In this document: one piece after another, positions 1-7,665 of the stretch | Layout: every line of letters starts with the position of its first letter | Position numbering within the stretch: position 1 is the stretch's first letter | Assembly: GCA_036011085.1 (NCBI GenBank) | Contig: DASCMS010000041.1 | Location: forward strand, 1 to 64,000 | Reading direction: 5' to 3' | Source of the DNA: UBA8231 sp036011085 | GTDB lineage: Bacteria > Latescibacterota > UBA2968 > UBA8231 | Length of the DNA stretch: 64,000 nucleotides | The notes under the pieces: generated by a model | The model's input: the letters and a program-made list of their open reading frames with translations, nothing else | The model's database searches: none | Told to the model about the DNA's origin: nothing | Made by a program: the position numbers and the translations under genes

Positions 1-503
1 TGGGTCAGGGCCATTTTATCCCCCAACGGGAAGGCATCGTTTTTCTGGGTCCACCGGGCGTGGGCAAGACCCACCTGGCCATTGCTTTGGGACGAGAGGC
101 GTGTCGAAGAGGCTATCGTGTTGGTTTTTTCACTGCGACGGGGTTGGCTACAACCTATGCCGAAGCGCGAGAAGAGCGCCACCTACAAAAACTAGAACGC
201 GCCATCGACAAACGCGATTTGATCATCGTCGATGAGTTGGGCTATGTCCCCCTGGGACAGGGCGCAGCCGAAAACCTGTTTGGCTTTTTCTCCCAATGTT
301 ACGAGCGCACTTCGCTCGTCGTGACCACCAATCTGCCCTTTAGCGAGTGGCCGCAGATCTTTGGGGATGAACGATTGACCGGGGCACTGCTCGATAGACT
401 CACCCATCGAGTACATATCATCGAAATGCAGGGAGAGAGTTACCGATTGAAAAAGAGCAAAACGAAAAAAGAAGGAGGAAAAACGACCAAGACAAAAAGC
501 TGA
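1..503 (+). CDS. istB: IS21-family transposition helper ATPase IstB (5' end outside window)
   Basis: The frame is open from base 3, so the start lies before the window. The protein shows a Walker A motif GPPGVGKTH (bases 48-74), a Walker B-like IIVDELGY and a sensor-type VVTTNLPFSEW, in the order expected of IstB/DnaC-like AAA+ proteins. IstB acts with the IstA transposase to select target DNA and stimulate strand transfer; istA would lie upstream, outside the window. The C-terminus ends in a lysine-rich tail that looks typical for IstB. Base composition is visibly less GC-rich than the neighbouring chromosomal genes, consistent with a mobile origin. The visible part is intact, with no frameshift. 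Assignment to the IS21 family is secure; whether the whole element is functional cannot be judged here. Confidence 0.93.
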   Translation, partial: GQGHFIPQREGIVFLGPPGVGKTHLAIALGREACRRGYRVGFFTATGLATTYAEAREERHLQKLERAIDKRDLIIVDELGYVPLGQGAAENLFGFFSQCYERTSLVVTTNLPFSEWPQIFGDERLTGALLDRLTHRVHIIEMQGESYRLKKSKTKKEGGKTTKTKS

Positions 504-535
504 ATAGATCGGGCTGTCGCCCGGGCCGTTGACAC

Positions 536-552
536 GCGTCCTATCCGGACGC
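536..552. other. Small hairpin downstream of istB
   Basis: GCGTCC (536-541) and GGACGC (547-552) form a perfect 6-bp stem with a 5-base loop. A TTGACA hexamer lies just upstream at 529-534 on the plus strand. The hairpin lacks a T-run, so it is only a weak terminator candidate. The TTGACA could be the -35 box of an outward-facing promoter, but the -10 at the right distance (TATTCC) matches poorly. Confidence 0.3.
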
Positions 553-568
553 TATTCCTTAGCTCAAA

Positions 569-614
569 GTGGCTCTATTTTGCACGCGTGAACTGGCTCC
601 ATTTTGCGTGCGTG
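569..614 (+). repeat. Two direct 22-base terminal repeats of the IS21-like element
   Basis: GTGGCTCTATTTTGCACGCG (continuing TG) at 569-590 and CTGGCTCCATTTTGCGTGCG (continuing TG) at 593-614 match at 18 of 22 positions. Repeats of this kind near the ends of IS21-family elements are the presumed transposase binding sites. Two copies spaced by two bases at the outer end support this being the right terminus. Confidence 0.7.
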
Positions 615-621
615 TTTCCAC

Positions 622-1545
622 TCATCGTTCCAGCCATCCAGGCAACCGCACCCCCTCCGACAGCTGCCACGCCGTCAGATAGAGACTCGCCGTGAACGCC
701 ACGGCCCGCAGTGCCCGCTCTTCGGCAAACGACTTGCCTTCCGCTGACACCGGGTCGAGCCCGTCCACCAGTTCGTAGACACGATCCGCCCGCCCGTTGC
801 TCTCGTACACCTGCGCCATGACAGCCTCGAACAGATCCCCTTCAAAGGGGGCCACCGTGACACGGGCCGCCAGATCTGCTGGCTGCATCTCGAGCCGTTC
901 GACGATCGAGTCGACCGTCTCGTGGATACCGGCGCCCACCTTCTCGCCTCCAGCCATGCGACCATCGTAGTGGATGGTGGCGTGCAGGGGTTGAGCTATG
1001 TCCTCGGCGTAGTGGGCGAGGATCCCGGCGTACACAAAGACCTTGGCCTGAATCGTCGCGTTTTTCGGCCACTTGCGATGTTCGGCGAAGGCGATCATCA
1101 GGCGCTGCGTGGTTTCCGTGATCGCAAAGGGGGCGTATCCGACCTTGTTAGGCGCCACACCCAGCTGGTTGCACAGCGCCATGAACTCGTGTCGTTTGGC
1201 GGGGACCTCCGCTCCCTCGAGCAGTTCCAGGTCGAAGAAATGCTCGGGGAATTCGCCGTCGTACAGATTGGGAGCGGCACGATTCTTGGCGATATCGGGA
1301 TCGAAGGACATGTGCGCGGCCTGAGCACCACCGTTCCGGAAGAATGCCGGGACCTCTTGAGGCTGTGCCAGAACGGCGGCCTCAGTCAGGATACCATGGC
1401 CATTTCCCCACCAGGCCTGTGACGGCACCGCTGCCAGGCAGAACATACTGACAGCGAAGGCGCCGATCCGAACCCGCGTTGACAGACCCGCTCCCGTCTC
1501 TATTGTAGCAATCACCCGAGAACTTCGACGATCGGTCGAATACAT
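622..1545 (-). CDS. Secreted S1/P1-type zinc-dependent nuclease
   Basis: A 307-residue protein with an N-terminal signal peptide; cleavage after SQA (residue 44) would expose Trp45 as the first mature residue, as in P1 nuclease, where the N-terminal Trp ligates zinc. The other ligands of the trinuclear zinc site can be followed: His50 (GNGHG), Asp82 or Asp84, His102 and Asp105 (PEHFFDLE), His178 and Asp182 (LAHYAEDIAQPLH), His188, His208 and Asp212 (GIHETVD). The family cleaves single-stranded DNA and RNA and 3'-nucleotides; related zinc phospholipase C enzymes share the fold, so a lipase role is not excluded. The ATG at 1545 has AGGG nine bases upstream. The gene diverges from the peroxiredoxin over about 43 bases. 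Its stop lies two bases from the inferred end of the insertion sequence. Confidence 0.82.
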   Translation of the reverse strand: MYSTDRRSSRVIATIETGAGLSTRVRIGAFAVSMFCLAAVPSQAWWGNGHGILTEAAVLAQPQEVPAFFRNGGAQAAHMSFDPDIAKNRAAPNLYDGEFPEHFFDLELLEGAEVPAKRHEFMALCNQLGVAPNKVGYAPFAITETTQRLMIAFAEHRKWPKNATIQAKVFVYAGILAHYAEDIAQPLHATIHYDGRMAGGEKVGAGIHETVDSIVERLEMQPADLAARVTVAPFEGDLFEAVMAQVYESNGRADRVYELVDGLDPVSAEGKSFAEERALRAVAFTASLYLTAWQLSEGVRLPGWLER

Positions 1546-1588
1546 ATTCGTTTGCCCTTCCTTCTACTAGCGACAGGAGTCAGTGACC

Positions 1589-2224
1589 ATGGCGATCCGC
1601 CTGGGCGATGAAGCACCCGACTTCACAGCGGAATCCACCGAAGGCCAGATCAGCTTCCATGAGTGGATCGGCGACAGTTGGGCGATCCTCTTCTCCCACC
1701 CCGCCGACTACACTCCCGTGTGTACTACCGAACTGGGTACGGTGGCAAAACTGAAGCCGGAGTTCGACAAGCGCAATGTCAAGGTAGTAGGACTCAGTGT
1801 CGATCCGCTGGATTCGCACAACGGCTGGGTGAAGGATATCAACGAGACACAGGATACGACGGTCAACTTCCCTATCGTCGCCGATCCGGATCGAACGGTG
1901 GCCGATCTCTACGATATGATCCACCCGAATGCACTCAACAACCTGACGGTTCGTTCTGTATTCATCATCGCCCCGGACAAGACGGTGAAACTCACCCTCA
2001 CCTATCCGGCATCGACGGGTCGCAACTTCGACGAGATCCTGCGCGTCGTCGACTCGCTGCAGCTGACGGCCAACCACAGCGTGGCCACACCGGTCAACTG
2101 GCGGGACGGGGATGACTGCATCGTGGTGCCAACGCTGTCCGACGAGGAGGCGGAGAGCAAGTTTCCCAAGGGCTTCACAGTGATCAAGCCGTACCTGCGC
2201 GTGACGCCACAGCCGAACAAGTAA
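1589..2224 (+). CDS. 1-Cys peroxiredoxin (Prdx6 type)
   Basis: A 211-residue thiol peroxidase that reduces hydrogen peroxide and organic hydroperoxides in the cytoplasm. The active site PADYTPVCTTELG places the peroxidatic Cys at residue 45 with Thr42 and Pro39 in the expected positions. The long C-terminal domain (about residues 160-211, with VNWRDGD and PKGF) is that of the Prdx6/1-Cys subfamily, not of AhpC. A second Cys in DDCIV is not in the usual resolving position. The start is chosen at ATG 1589 because GGAG at 1576-1579 lies nine bases upstream; an in-frame GTG at 1583 is too close to that site. A strong terminator follows, so it is probably monocistronic. No OxyR-like site was recognised. 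Confidence 0.93.
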   Translation: MAIRLGDEAPDFTAESTEGQISFHEWIGDSWAILFSHPADYTPVCTTELGTVAKLKPEFDKRNVKVVGLSVDPLDSHNGWVKDINETQDTTVNFPIVADPDRTVADLYDMIHPNALNNLTVRSVFIIAPDKTVKLTLTYPASTGRNFDEILRVVDSLQLTANHSVATPVNWRDGDDCIVVPTLSDEEAESKFPKGFTVIKPYLRVTPQPNK

Positions 2225-2271
2225 CTGCGACAACCGCGCAGTACGCCGCGCAGCACTCCGGCTGAACAACG

Positions 2272-2309
2272 AACGCCCGCGAGCCTCCGAGGCTCGCGGG
2301 CGTTTTCTT
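2272..2309. terminator. Strong intrinsic terminator after the peroxiredoxin gene
   Basis: Perfect 15-bp stem: AACGCCCGCGAGCCT (2272-2286) and its complement (2290-2304), loop CCG, followed by TTTTCTT on the plus strand. It ends the peroxiredoxin transcript. It lies between convergent genes, so it may also stop ssb transcripts from the other side, although the T-run favours the plus strand. Confidence 0.92.
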
Positions 2310-2337
2310 GCTCAATCGATGTCGTGGGACCGAGCCG

Positions 2338-2775
2338 TCAGAACGGGAGGCCGTCATCCATGGCCCCGGCGCTCACCAGGCTGTCGGCATCTTCATCGAT
2401 GCTGCGGCCATACAGGAGATCCAATTCGCCCGGGCCGCCGGCGCCGTCGATGAGCTTCAGGTCGCTGACGACGACCTCGGTGACGTAGTGGCGCTGTCCG
2501 CTCTCGTCCTCCCAGCTACGCGTCTGCAGCCTGCCCTCGACACGGACCTTGCTGCCTTTCTTCAGATACTGACCGGCAATCTCGGCCAGCCGTCGCCAGA
2601 GCACGAGCCGGTGCCATTCGGTACGCCGTTGTTGCTCGCCCTTGCGGTCCGTCCAGTTCTCGTCGGTGGCCAGATTGGCCGTGGTGACCTGCGTTCCGCT
2701 GGGGGTGAACCGGGTCTCGGGGTCGGCGCCGAGGTTGCCCACAAGAACCACCTTGTTGACGCATTTTGTCTGCAT
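2338..2775 (-). CDS. ssb: Single-stranded DNA-binding protein
   Basis: A 145-residue OB-fold protein that coats single-stranded DNA during replication, repair and recombination. The N-terminal signature VNKVVLVGNLGADPETRFTP and the block WHRLVLWRRLAEIAGQYLKKG are typical of SSB. The C-terminus ends DDGLPF, close to the DDDIPF tip that recruits partner enzymes such as RecG, PriA and exonuclease I. The linker between OB fold and tip is short. The start is ATG 2775, with AGGAG eight bases upstream; a longer in-frame reading back to 2796 has no support. It lies about 60 bases after the small HTH gene on the same strand and is probably co-transcribed from the promoter at 3090-3119. It may be regulated together with that HTH protein. 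Confidence 0.95.
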   Translation of the reverse strand: MQTKCVNKVVLVGNLGADPETRFTPSGTQVTTANLATDENWTDRKGEQQRRTEWHRLVLWRRLAEIAGQYLKKGSKVRVEGRLQTRSWEDESGQRHYVTEVVVSDLKLIDGAGGPGELDLLYGRSIDEDADSLVSAGAMDDGLPF

Positions 2776-2836
2776 CGGTCGAACTCCTGCGATCACTCAG
2801 ATTTGGGGATGAGGATGGGGTCGTTGCGAGTACGTA

Positions 2837-3013
2837 TCAGGCGGCCAGGGCTGGAACCTTGCGCTTGCGGCGTGCCTGCGGGGTCTCGATGCCGTAGCGG
2901 CGACAGAGTCGCCCAAAACTCCCGGGGGCGATACCCAGAGCGAGACCGGCGTCGCGGTTGCTGGCGTAAATGCGGGCTGCGCGCTCGACGCGCTCACGAT
3001 TGAATTGCTCCAT
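2837..3013 (-). CDS. Small Fis-like helix-turn-helix protein
   Basis: A 58-residue protein. Residues from about 15 to 45 (NRDAGLALGIAPGSFGRLCR and on to RYGIE) align by eye with the C-terminal HTH of Fis and of NtrC-type activators, in which ALxLGIxxxxxxRxxRxYGI is the usual pattern. The tail is strongly basic (RRKRK). No effector domain is present, so it looks like a bare DNA-binding module. The start is ATG 3013, with TAGGAGGGA at the right distance upstream. It heads a two-gene unit with ssb. The palindromic promoter upstream suggests it may regulate its own operon; this is inference. It could instead be a nucleoid-associated protein. Confidence 0.7.
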   Translation of the reverse strand: MEQFNRERVERAARIYASNRDAGLALGIAPGSFGRLCRRYGIETPQARRKRKVPALAA

Positions 3014-3066
3014 GATCTGACTCCCTCCTACTGAAGATGGCAACTGCTGACAGATTCACGGTGCCC

Positions 3067-3119
3067 GTGCACCGTATTATGTGCACATCAGTATACTACT
3101 CACATGTGCACTATGTCAA
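3067..3119 (-). promoter_or_regulatory. Sigma-70-type promoter with overlapping palindromes (HTH-ssb unit)
   Basis: On the minus strand a perfect -35 TTGACA (3119-3114) is followed after 18 bases by a -10 TATACT (3095-3090). GTGCAC occurs three times: at 3106-3111 inside the spacer, at 3081-3086 at the expected start of transcription, and at 3067-3072. The middle copy is the core of the perfect palindrome ATGTGCACAT (3079-3088); GTGCACAT (3081-3088) and ATGTGCAC (3104-3111) form an inverted repeat across the -10 box. This arrangement is typical of a repressor operator. The regulator is unknown; the small HTH protein is the obvious candidate. Confidence 0.75.
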
Positions 3120-3145
3120 CGGTTTTCTGCCATTTCCGGAGAAAC

Positions 3146-4279
3146 TCAACCCACGCCATCGAGGACCTCGAGAAACCGGTCCACATCCGCACTGCTGTTG
3201 TAGAGATGCCCGGAGACTCGGACCCGCCCATACTCCCCCCATACCAGCACATTCTGCCCGGCCAGACGCCGGGTCAGTCCGGCGGCGTCTCCCTCCAGGA
3301 AGCAGGTGTTTCCTGAGCGGGCCTCCCTCTCCGAGGGGGAGATGACGGTACGCCCTCTCGCCAGCAGCCCGGACTCGAGCCGTTCGGAGAGGTCGCGGGC
3401 ATGGTCCTGGATCAGACCGGGGCCGAGCTCGATCAGACGCCGCAGGGCACGCTCGAGAAACAGGATGACCACCATGGCCGGATTGCCCGGTTCCAGACGC
3501 TCCGGCATCGGTTTCACCTCCACCGTCGGCGCCCGTTCCGCGCCCTGGGGCGGCCACACCGACAGGTTGTGCCAGCCGAAGGTGCTGTCGGTGACCCTGT
3601 CAGAGGCACGCTCGCTGACGTAGCAGGGCGCCGTTCCGTGGGTGGCCAGCAGCCACTTGTAGCTGCTGCTCACACAGAGGTCGGTCACCGCCGCCGGTAC
3701 CTCGACGACACCGGAGGCATGCGTACTGTCCACGGCGAACAGACAGTCCGTCCACCTGGATCGCAGACCTTCGGCCAGTGCCGCGATATCCAGATTCTGC
3801 CCCGTGTAGAAGCTGACCTGACTGACGGCGAGTACGCGCGTGCGTTCGTCGACAGCGTCGAGCAGATCTGCCTCGTGGACCCGCCACTCGCGATGGGGCA
3901 CCATGCGCACCTCCACGCCCCGGGCCTCGAGCTGTCTCCAGGCATAGGCAACCGATGGAAACTCGAGATTGTCGGTGACGATGTTGTCACCGGCGCGCCA
4001 TGCGACGCCACGAGCGAGCCAGTTCATGCCCTCCGCCGCCGAGGGCATGAAACCGATGTGTTCCGGCACCACCCCCCAGAGCCGACCCATCGCCCCCCGA
4101 CAGACCTCGCCACGCCGGTAGATCTCGGCTCTGCCTGCCAGACCGCCACTCTTGAGCCGCCCGAATTCGGCATGGACCGCATCGAACTCGCGCAGCCACG
4201 GCGCCTCGCCTCCCGTACACAGGTGGGTGACACCCTCCAGGCCAACGAAATCCGCCGGCTCGATCAACGGCCTGATCAT
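3146..4279 (-). CDS. PLP-dependent class V aminotransferase family protein
   Basis: A 377-residue fold-type I PLP enzyme. Lys208 in SSSYKWLLATHG is the expected Schiff-base lysine, Asp184 in FAVDSTHASG would contact the pyridine nitrogen, and His187 the ring face. The family includes cysteine desulfurases, isopenicillin N epimerases and kynureninases. The usual catalytic Cys loop of cysteine desulfurases is not evident, so the substrate is unknown. The ATG at 4279 has GGAG eight bases upstream, immediately after the stop of the MFS gene, so the two are translationally linked. It ends the recG-MFS-aminotransferase unit; its stop lies only 27 bases from the -35 box of the next promoter, with no terminator seen between them. 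Confidence 0.85.
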   Translation of the reverse strand: MIRPLIEPADFVGLEGVTHLCTGGEAPWLREFDAVHAEFGRLKSGGLAGRAEIYRRGEVCRGAMGRLWGVVPEHIGFMPSAAEGMNWLARGVAWRAGDNIVTDNLEFPSVAYAWRQLEARGVEVRMVPHREWRVHEADLLDAVDERTRVLAVSQVSFYTGQNLDIAALAEGLRSRWTDCLFAVDSTHASGVVEVPAAVTDLCVSSSYKWLLATHGTAPCYVSERASDRVTDSTFGWHNLSVWPPQGAERAPTVEVKPMPERLEPGNPAMVVILFLERALRRLIELGPGLIQDHARDLSERLESGLLARGRTVISPSEREARSGNTCFLEGDAAGLTRRLAGQNVLVWGEYGRVRVSGHLYNSSADVDRFLEVLDGVG

Positions 4280-4291
4280 TATATATGCTCC

Positions 4292-5476
4292 CTACCTCGT
4301 GTCGTCCGCAACCGGACTGCCGTGCAGGCTGAACCAGGCTGAAATGCCGGCCAGTGCGTACACGCCTGCGCCCAACAGAAAGACGCTTCCCTCCGCTCCC
4401 CCCAGCTGCAGGACCAGCCAGCCAAGGTTGGGGCCGGCGGCAGACCCGAAGTCGGACGCGGTGACATAGGAGGCTACATTGCGTGAGCCGCCGCTGCCGG
4501 CCTCCGCCTGCAGGACCACGGCCACGCCGGTGGCGGTCACGTAGAACGCCAGGACAGCCAGGACCATGAGCTCCGCAGGAATCTGCGGCGCCGCCGCCAG
4601 GCCCAGCACGACGGCTCCGGCGGAAAAATACACGGTTCCGGAGCCGCGCCTGCCGACACGATCGGCGATGTGCCCCAGGATCGGCGCCAGCAGGTCCGCG
4701 ATCCACCGGGAGGCCAGCAGCATTCCCGTCAGACTGGCAACACCGAGGCCCAGGGCGCCGCCCAGTTCGATATCACCCAGTCGTGCCCCGAGAACGGCGC
4801 CGAGGGTGGCGGCGATCAACCCCTGCCCGACGCAGCCGCTGGCAAAGCCACATACCAGCAGTCCACGTGGGATCGGTCCGTTGGTCACGGTGTCCTTTGG
4901 CCGGGTCCGTGGCAGTCCGCGGCGCGACCAGGGACCCAGTGGCACGCACAGCAGCGAGGCAACGGCGAAGATCAGCAGCGTCGCCGAGAATCCCAGCAGA
5001 TCGTGTCCGAGGGCGCCCAGCAGATTGCCCGAGATCGACCCCAATCGGGAGATCCCGCTGTAGAAGCCCATGGCCCTCCCGAGATGCGCCTGGCCTTCAG
5101 ACTCCTCCGCCGCCGCGTCGACGACCGTCATCAGGCCGATCTGCCGGATGAAAGACCAGCAGACGCCCCACACGATCCGGGCGGCCAGCAGTCCGGGAAA
5201 CCAGGTGACCGTACCGTAGGCGATATTGAGCAGGGCGCCGGTGGTCAACGTCACTGTGAGCAGCCAGGCCAGGCTCCAGCGACGGCAGCCCCGTTCGGCC
5301 AGATGGTTGGTCACGAGACGGACGATGCGGTTGGCCGACAGCAGGAACCCGACCTGGTAGGGCTGCAGCCCCAGGTCGATGTAGATCGTCGGCAGTACGG
5401 CGTATAGCATCTGGTCGCCGAGCAGGGACGAGGCCGTAGCCAGCGACACGAACCAGACGCCACGTCCCCGCTTCAC
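4292..5476 (-). CDS. Major facilitator superfamily transporter
   Basis: A 394-residue membrane protein with about twelve hydrophobic segments, for example VSLATASSLLGDQMLYAVLP at the N-terminus and SVFLLGAGVYALAGISAWFS at the C-terminus, and a basic cytoplasmic loop in the middle (residues about 190-205). This is the MFS drug and metabolite transporter layout. No substrate can be named from sequence. The start is GTG 5476, which overlaps the recG stop as GTGA, so translation is coupled to recG. The next gene, a class V aminotransferase, follows directly; a shared metabolite for transporter and enzyme is conceivable, but nothing in the sequence proves it. Confidence 0.82.
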   Translation of the reverse strand: MKRGRGVWFVSLATASSLLGDQMLYAVLPTIYIDLGLQPYQVGFLLSANRIVRLVTNHLAERGCRRWSLAWLLTVTLTTGALLNIAYGTVTWFPGLLAARIVWGVCWSFIRQIGLMTVVDAAAEESEGQAHLGRAMGFYSGISRLGSISGNLLGALGHDLLGFSATLLIFAVASLLCVPLGPWSRRGLPRTRPKDTVTNGPIPRGLLVCGFASGCVGQGLIAATLGAVLGARLGDIELGGALGLGVASLTGMLLASRWIADLLAPILGHIADRVGRRGSGTVYFSAGAVVLGLAAAPQIPAELMVLAVLAFYVTATGVAVVLQAEAGSGGSRNVASYVTASDFGSAAGPNLGWLVLQLGGAEGSVFLLGAGVYALAGISAWFSLHGSPVADDTR

Positions 5477-7527
5477 GCCCCAACCTCCTCGGCTTCGCGC
5501 ACGGCTTCGGCGCGCGCCGGTTCCATCAGATCTTCGTCCTTCAGCAGATGGGCGACACGCAGCTCCGGCATGCCCGCCTGCCTGGTGCCGAGGACCTCAC
5601 CGGGGCCGCGCAACTCCAGATCCTTGCGCGCCAGTTCGAACCCATCGGCGGTGGCGCAGAGGGCATCGAGCCGTTGTCGCCATTCCTGGCCCTCCCCTTC
5701 CGGCGGGTAGGCGACGAGGATGCAGTAGGCGGCTTCGGCGCCTCGCCCGACACGGCCGCGCAGCTGGTGCAGTTGCGCCAGACCGAAGCGCTCGGCATGC
5801 TCGATGACCATCACCGTGGCATTGGCCACGTCGACGCCGACCTCGATGACGGTCGTCGACACGAGGACGTCCACCTCGCCAGCGGCGAAGCGTGTCATGA
5901 TGTCCGCCTTGCCCTCCGTTGGCAGACGCCCGTGAATCAGCTCCACTCTGCAGCCGGCCAGCCAACCGGACCGCAGCGCCTCGAAACCGGACTGCGCCGA
6001 TGTCAGATCGATCTTTTCAGAGTCTTCGATCAGGGGATAGACGACGTAGGCCTGGCGCCCGGCGGTCACCTGCTCGGCGACGAACTCGAAGATGCGGTCC
6101 CGTCGATCCGGATCGCGCCTGGCGGTACGAACCGGTTGTCGCCCGGGAGGCAGCTCGTCGATGACAGAGACCTCAAGATCGCCGTACAGCGTCAGCGCCA
6201 GCGAACGGGGAATCGGTGTGGCCGTCATGATCAACAGGTCGAGGCCGGCTCCCTTGTCGGACAGGCGGGCCCGCTGACCGACACCGAAGCGATGCTGCTC
6301 GTCGACGATGGCCAGTCCCAGACGGGCGAACTCGACGTCCGCCTCGATCAGGGCGTGGGTGCCGACGACGAGTCGGGTGGCACCCGAGGCCAGACCGTTG
6401 AGCAGCTCCCGCTTCAGTGCCGCCCTGGCTCCGCCTTTGAACAGCACCACATCGTCCAGCCCGATCGTCGACGCCAGGCGGCGCATGTTGTGGAAGTGCT
6501 GCTCGGCAAGAATCTCGGTGGGGGCCATGATGGCCACCTGGTACCCACTCTCGATCACGCGCAGGGCGGCGCACAGAGCCACGAGGGTCTTGCCGGACCC
6601 CACGTCGCCATGCAGCAGGCGTCGCATCGGCACGGCAGTCGCCAGATCGGCGCCGATCTCGTCGATGCAGCGTCGCTGTGCCGTGGTCAGCTCGAAGGGC
6701 AGGCTCTGCAACAGACGCGGCACCAGATCATCGCTTTGGCCAAACGACAGCGAATCACTGTTGCGCCGGTCACGCCGCCGGCGCTCCAGCTGGCGCTGCA
6801 GCAGAAACAGTTCCTCGAAGGCGAGCCGCCGTCGCGCCCGTTCCGCTGTCGGCACGTCCGCCGGGAAGTGCACACCCCGGAGGGCATCCCCCAGAGACAT
6901 CAGAGAATGGCGAGATTCGGCGCCATCGGGCAGCTGCGTTCTCAGGCCCGTGGCGCAGGCCTTCAGTGCCACCGACAGCAGACGACGGAACCCCCGGCTC
7001 CGCAGTCCTCGCTCCTTCATGTCGGCACTCGAGCCGTAGAGCGGAATCACGCCCCCCGTATGCAGCAGTTCCCCTTCGCCGTCGTCGCTGACGAACTCAT
7101 ACTCGGGATGTGATACCTGGCGCTGACCGCGGAACGACTCGATGCGGCCGCTCAGGGCGATGACATCTCCCGTCTCGAAGGTGTGATACCGCCCCCCCTG
7201 AAACCAGACACATCGCAGTGTCCCCGTCTCGTCCGCCACATCCACCGAGTGCGGCGGCCCCCGACGCCCCTGGCGAAAAGGGGGTGCCGCCTTCACCGTG
7301 CGCACCTCGGCGATCAGTGTCACTTCCTCGCCGACCGGCGCCTCGGCAATGGAAACGATGCGGCTGCGATCCAGATGCCGCCGCGGAATGCGGGTCAGCA
7401 GATCGCCGACGGTGCCAATCCCCGCCTCGCGCAGAACGGCTCCACGACGAGCTCCGACACCGGACAGCTGCTCGATGGGCTGCCGGGCGAGTTCGCCGGT
7501 CAGCAGCGGCAATGAGGTAGGAATCAA
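5473..7527 (-). CDS. recG: ATP-dependent DNA helicase RecG
   Basis: A 684-residue superfamily 2 helicase that remodels stalled replication forks and Holliday junctions. An N-terminal wedge with OB fold (residues about 60-150) precedes the helicase core: Walker A GDVGSGKT (307-314), motif II DEQH (409-412), motif III MTATPIPRSLALTLYGDL, and a C-terminal block LRGRVGRG and RKDLELRGPGEVLGTRQAG that is diagnostic of RecG. The length is normal. The start is TTG 7527; no convincing Shine-Dalgarno is seen, so the exact start is uncertain. It heads a three-gene unit (recG, MFS, aminotransferase) and diverges from the PilZ gene across an AT-rich spacer. RecG is a known partner of the SSB tail; ssb lies 2.7 kb away on the same strand. 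Confidence 0.96.
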   Translation of the reverse strand: MIPTSLPLLTGELARQPIEQLSGVGARRGAVLREAGIGTVGDLLTRIPRRHLDRSRIVSIAEAPVGEEVTLIAEVRTVKAAPPFRQGRRGPPHSVDVADETGTLRCVWFQGGRYHTFETGDVIALSGRIESFRGQRQVSHPEYEFVSDDGEGELLHTGGVIPLYGSSADMKERGLRSRGFRRLLSVALKACATGLRTQLPDGAESRHSLMSLGDALRGVHFPADVPTAERARRRLAFEELFLLQRQLERRRRDRRNSDSLSFGQSDDLVPRLLQSLPFELTTAQRRCIDEIGADLATAVPMRRLLHGDVGSGKTLVALCAALRVIESGYQVAIMAPTEILAEQHFHNMRRLASTIGLDDVVLFKGGARAALKRELLNGLASGATRLVVGTHALIEADVEFARLGLAIVDEQHRFGVGQRARLSDKGAGLDLLIMTATPIPRSLALTLYGDLEVSVIDELPPGRQPVRTARRDPDRRDRIFEFVAEQVTAGRQAYVVYPLIEDSEKIDLTSAQSGFEALRSGWLAGCRVELIHGRLPTEGKADIMTRFAAGEVDVLVSTTVIEVGVDVANATVMVIEHAERFGLAQLHQLRGRVGRGAEAAYCILVAYPPEGEGQEWRQRLDALCATADGFELARKDLELRGPGEVLGTRQAGMPELRVAHLLKDEDLMEPARAEAVREAEEVGA

Positions 7528-7665
7528 GGGCGGGTTCCGTGAAGTAATGTTACTTAGTATTAATTGCTACTAACGAATCGCCCGGGCAGGCCGATTCATA
7601 GGAACAGACCGGGACAACAGACCAGAGTCCCTTGAGCACAGATTGACATTGCAGGAGTGATGATC
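7528..7665. promoter_or_regulatory. AT-rich divergent spacer between recG and the PilZ gene with a palindrome
   Basis: The part nearest recG is markedly AT-rich. AAGTAA (7542-7547) and TTACTT (7550-7555) form a 6-bp palindrome, and TAGTA (7556-7560 region) and TACTA (7567-7571 region) form a second imperfect one. Promoters for both genes must lie here, but no -35/-10 pair of good quality was found on either strand. GGAG at 7654-7657 is the ribosome binding site of the PilZ gene. Confidence 0.45.

Larger units (their letters stand above)
1..620 (+). mobile_element. Right-hand part of an IS21-family insertion sequence
   Basis: The interval contains the istB 3' part, a 116-base non-coding tail and two copies of a 22-base repeat. 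IS21 elements characteristically carry several short repeats near each end and terminate with CA. The last CA before the neighbouring gene is at 619-620, two bases from the stop codon of the nuclease on the opposite strand. The exact outer end is an inference, because the left end and target duplication lie outside the window. Confidence 0.75.

Noticed and set aside
5548..7113. 521-codon plus-strand open frame opposite recG
   Set aside because: Shadow of recG; no family resemblance.
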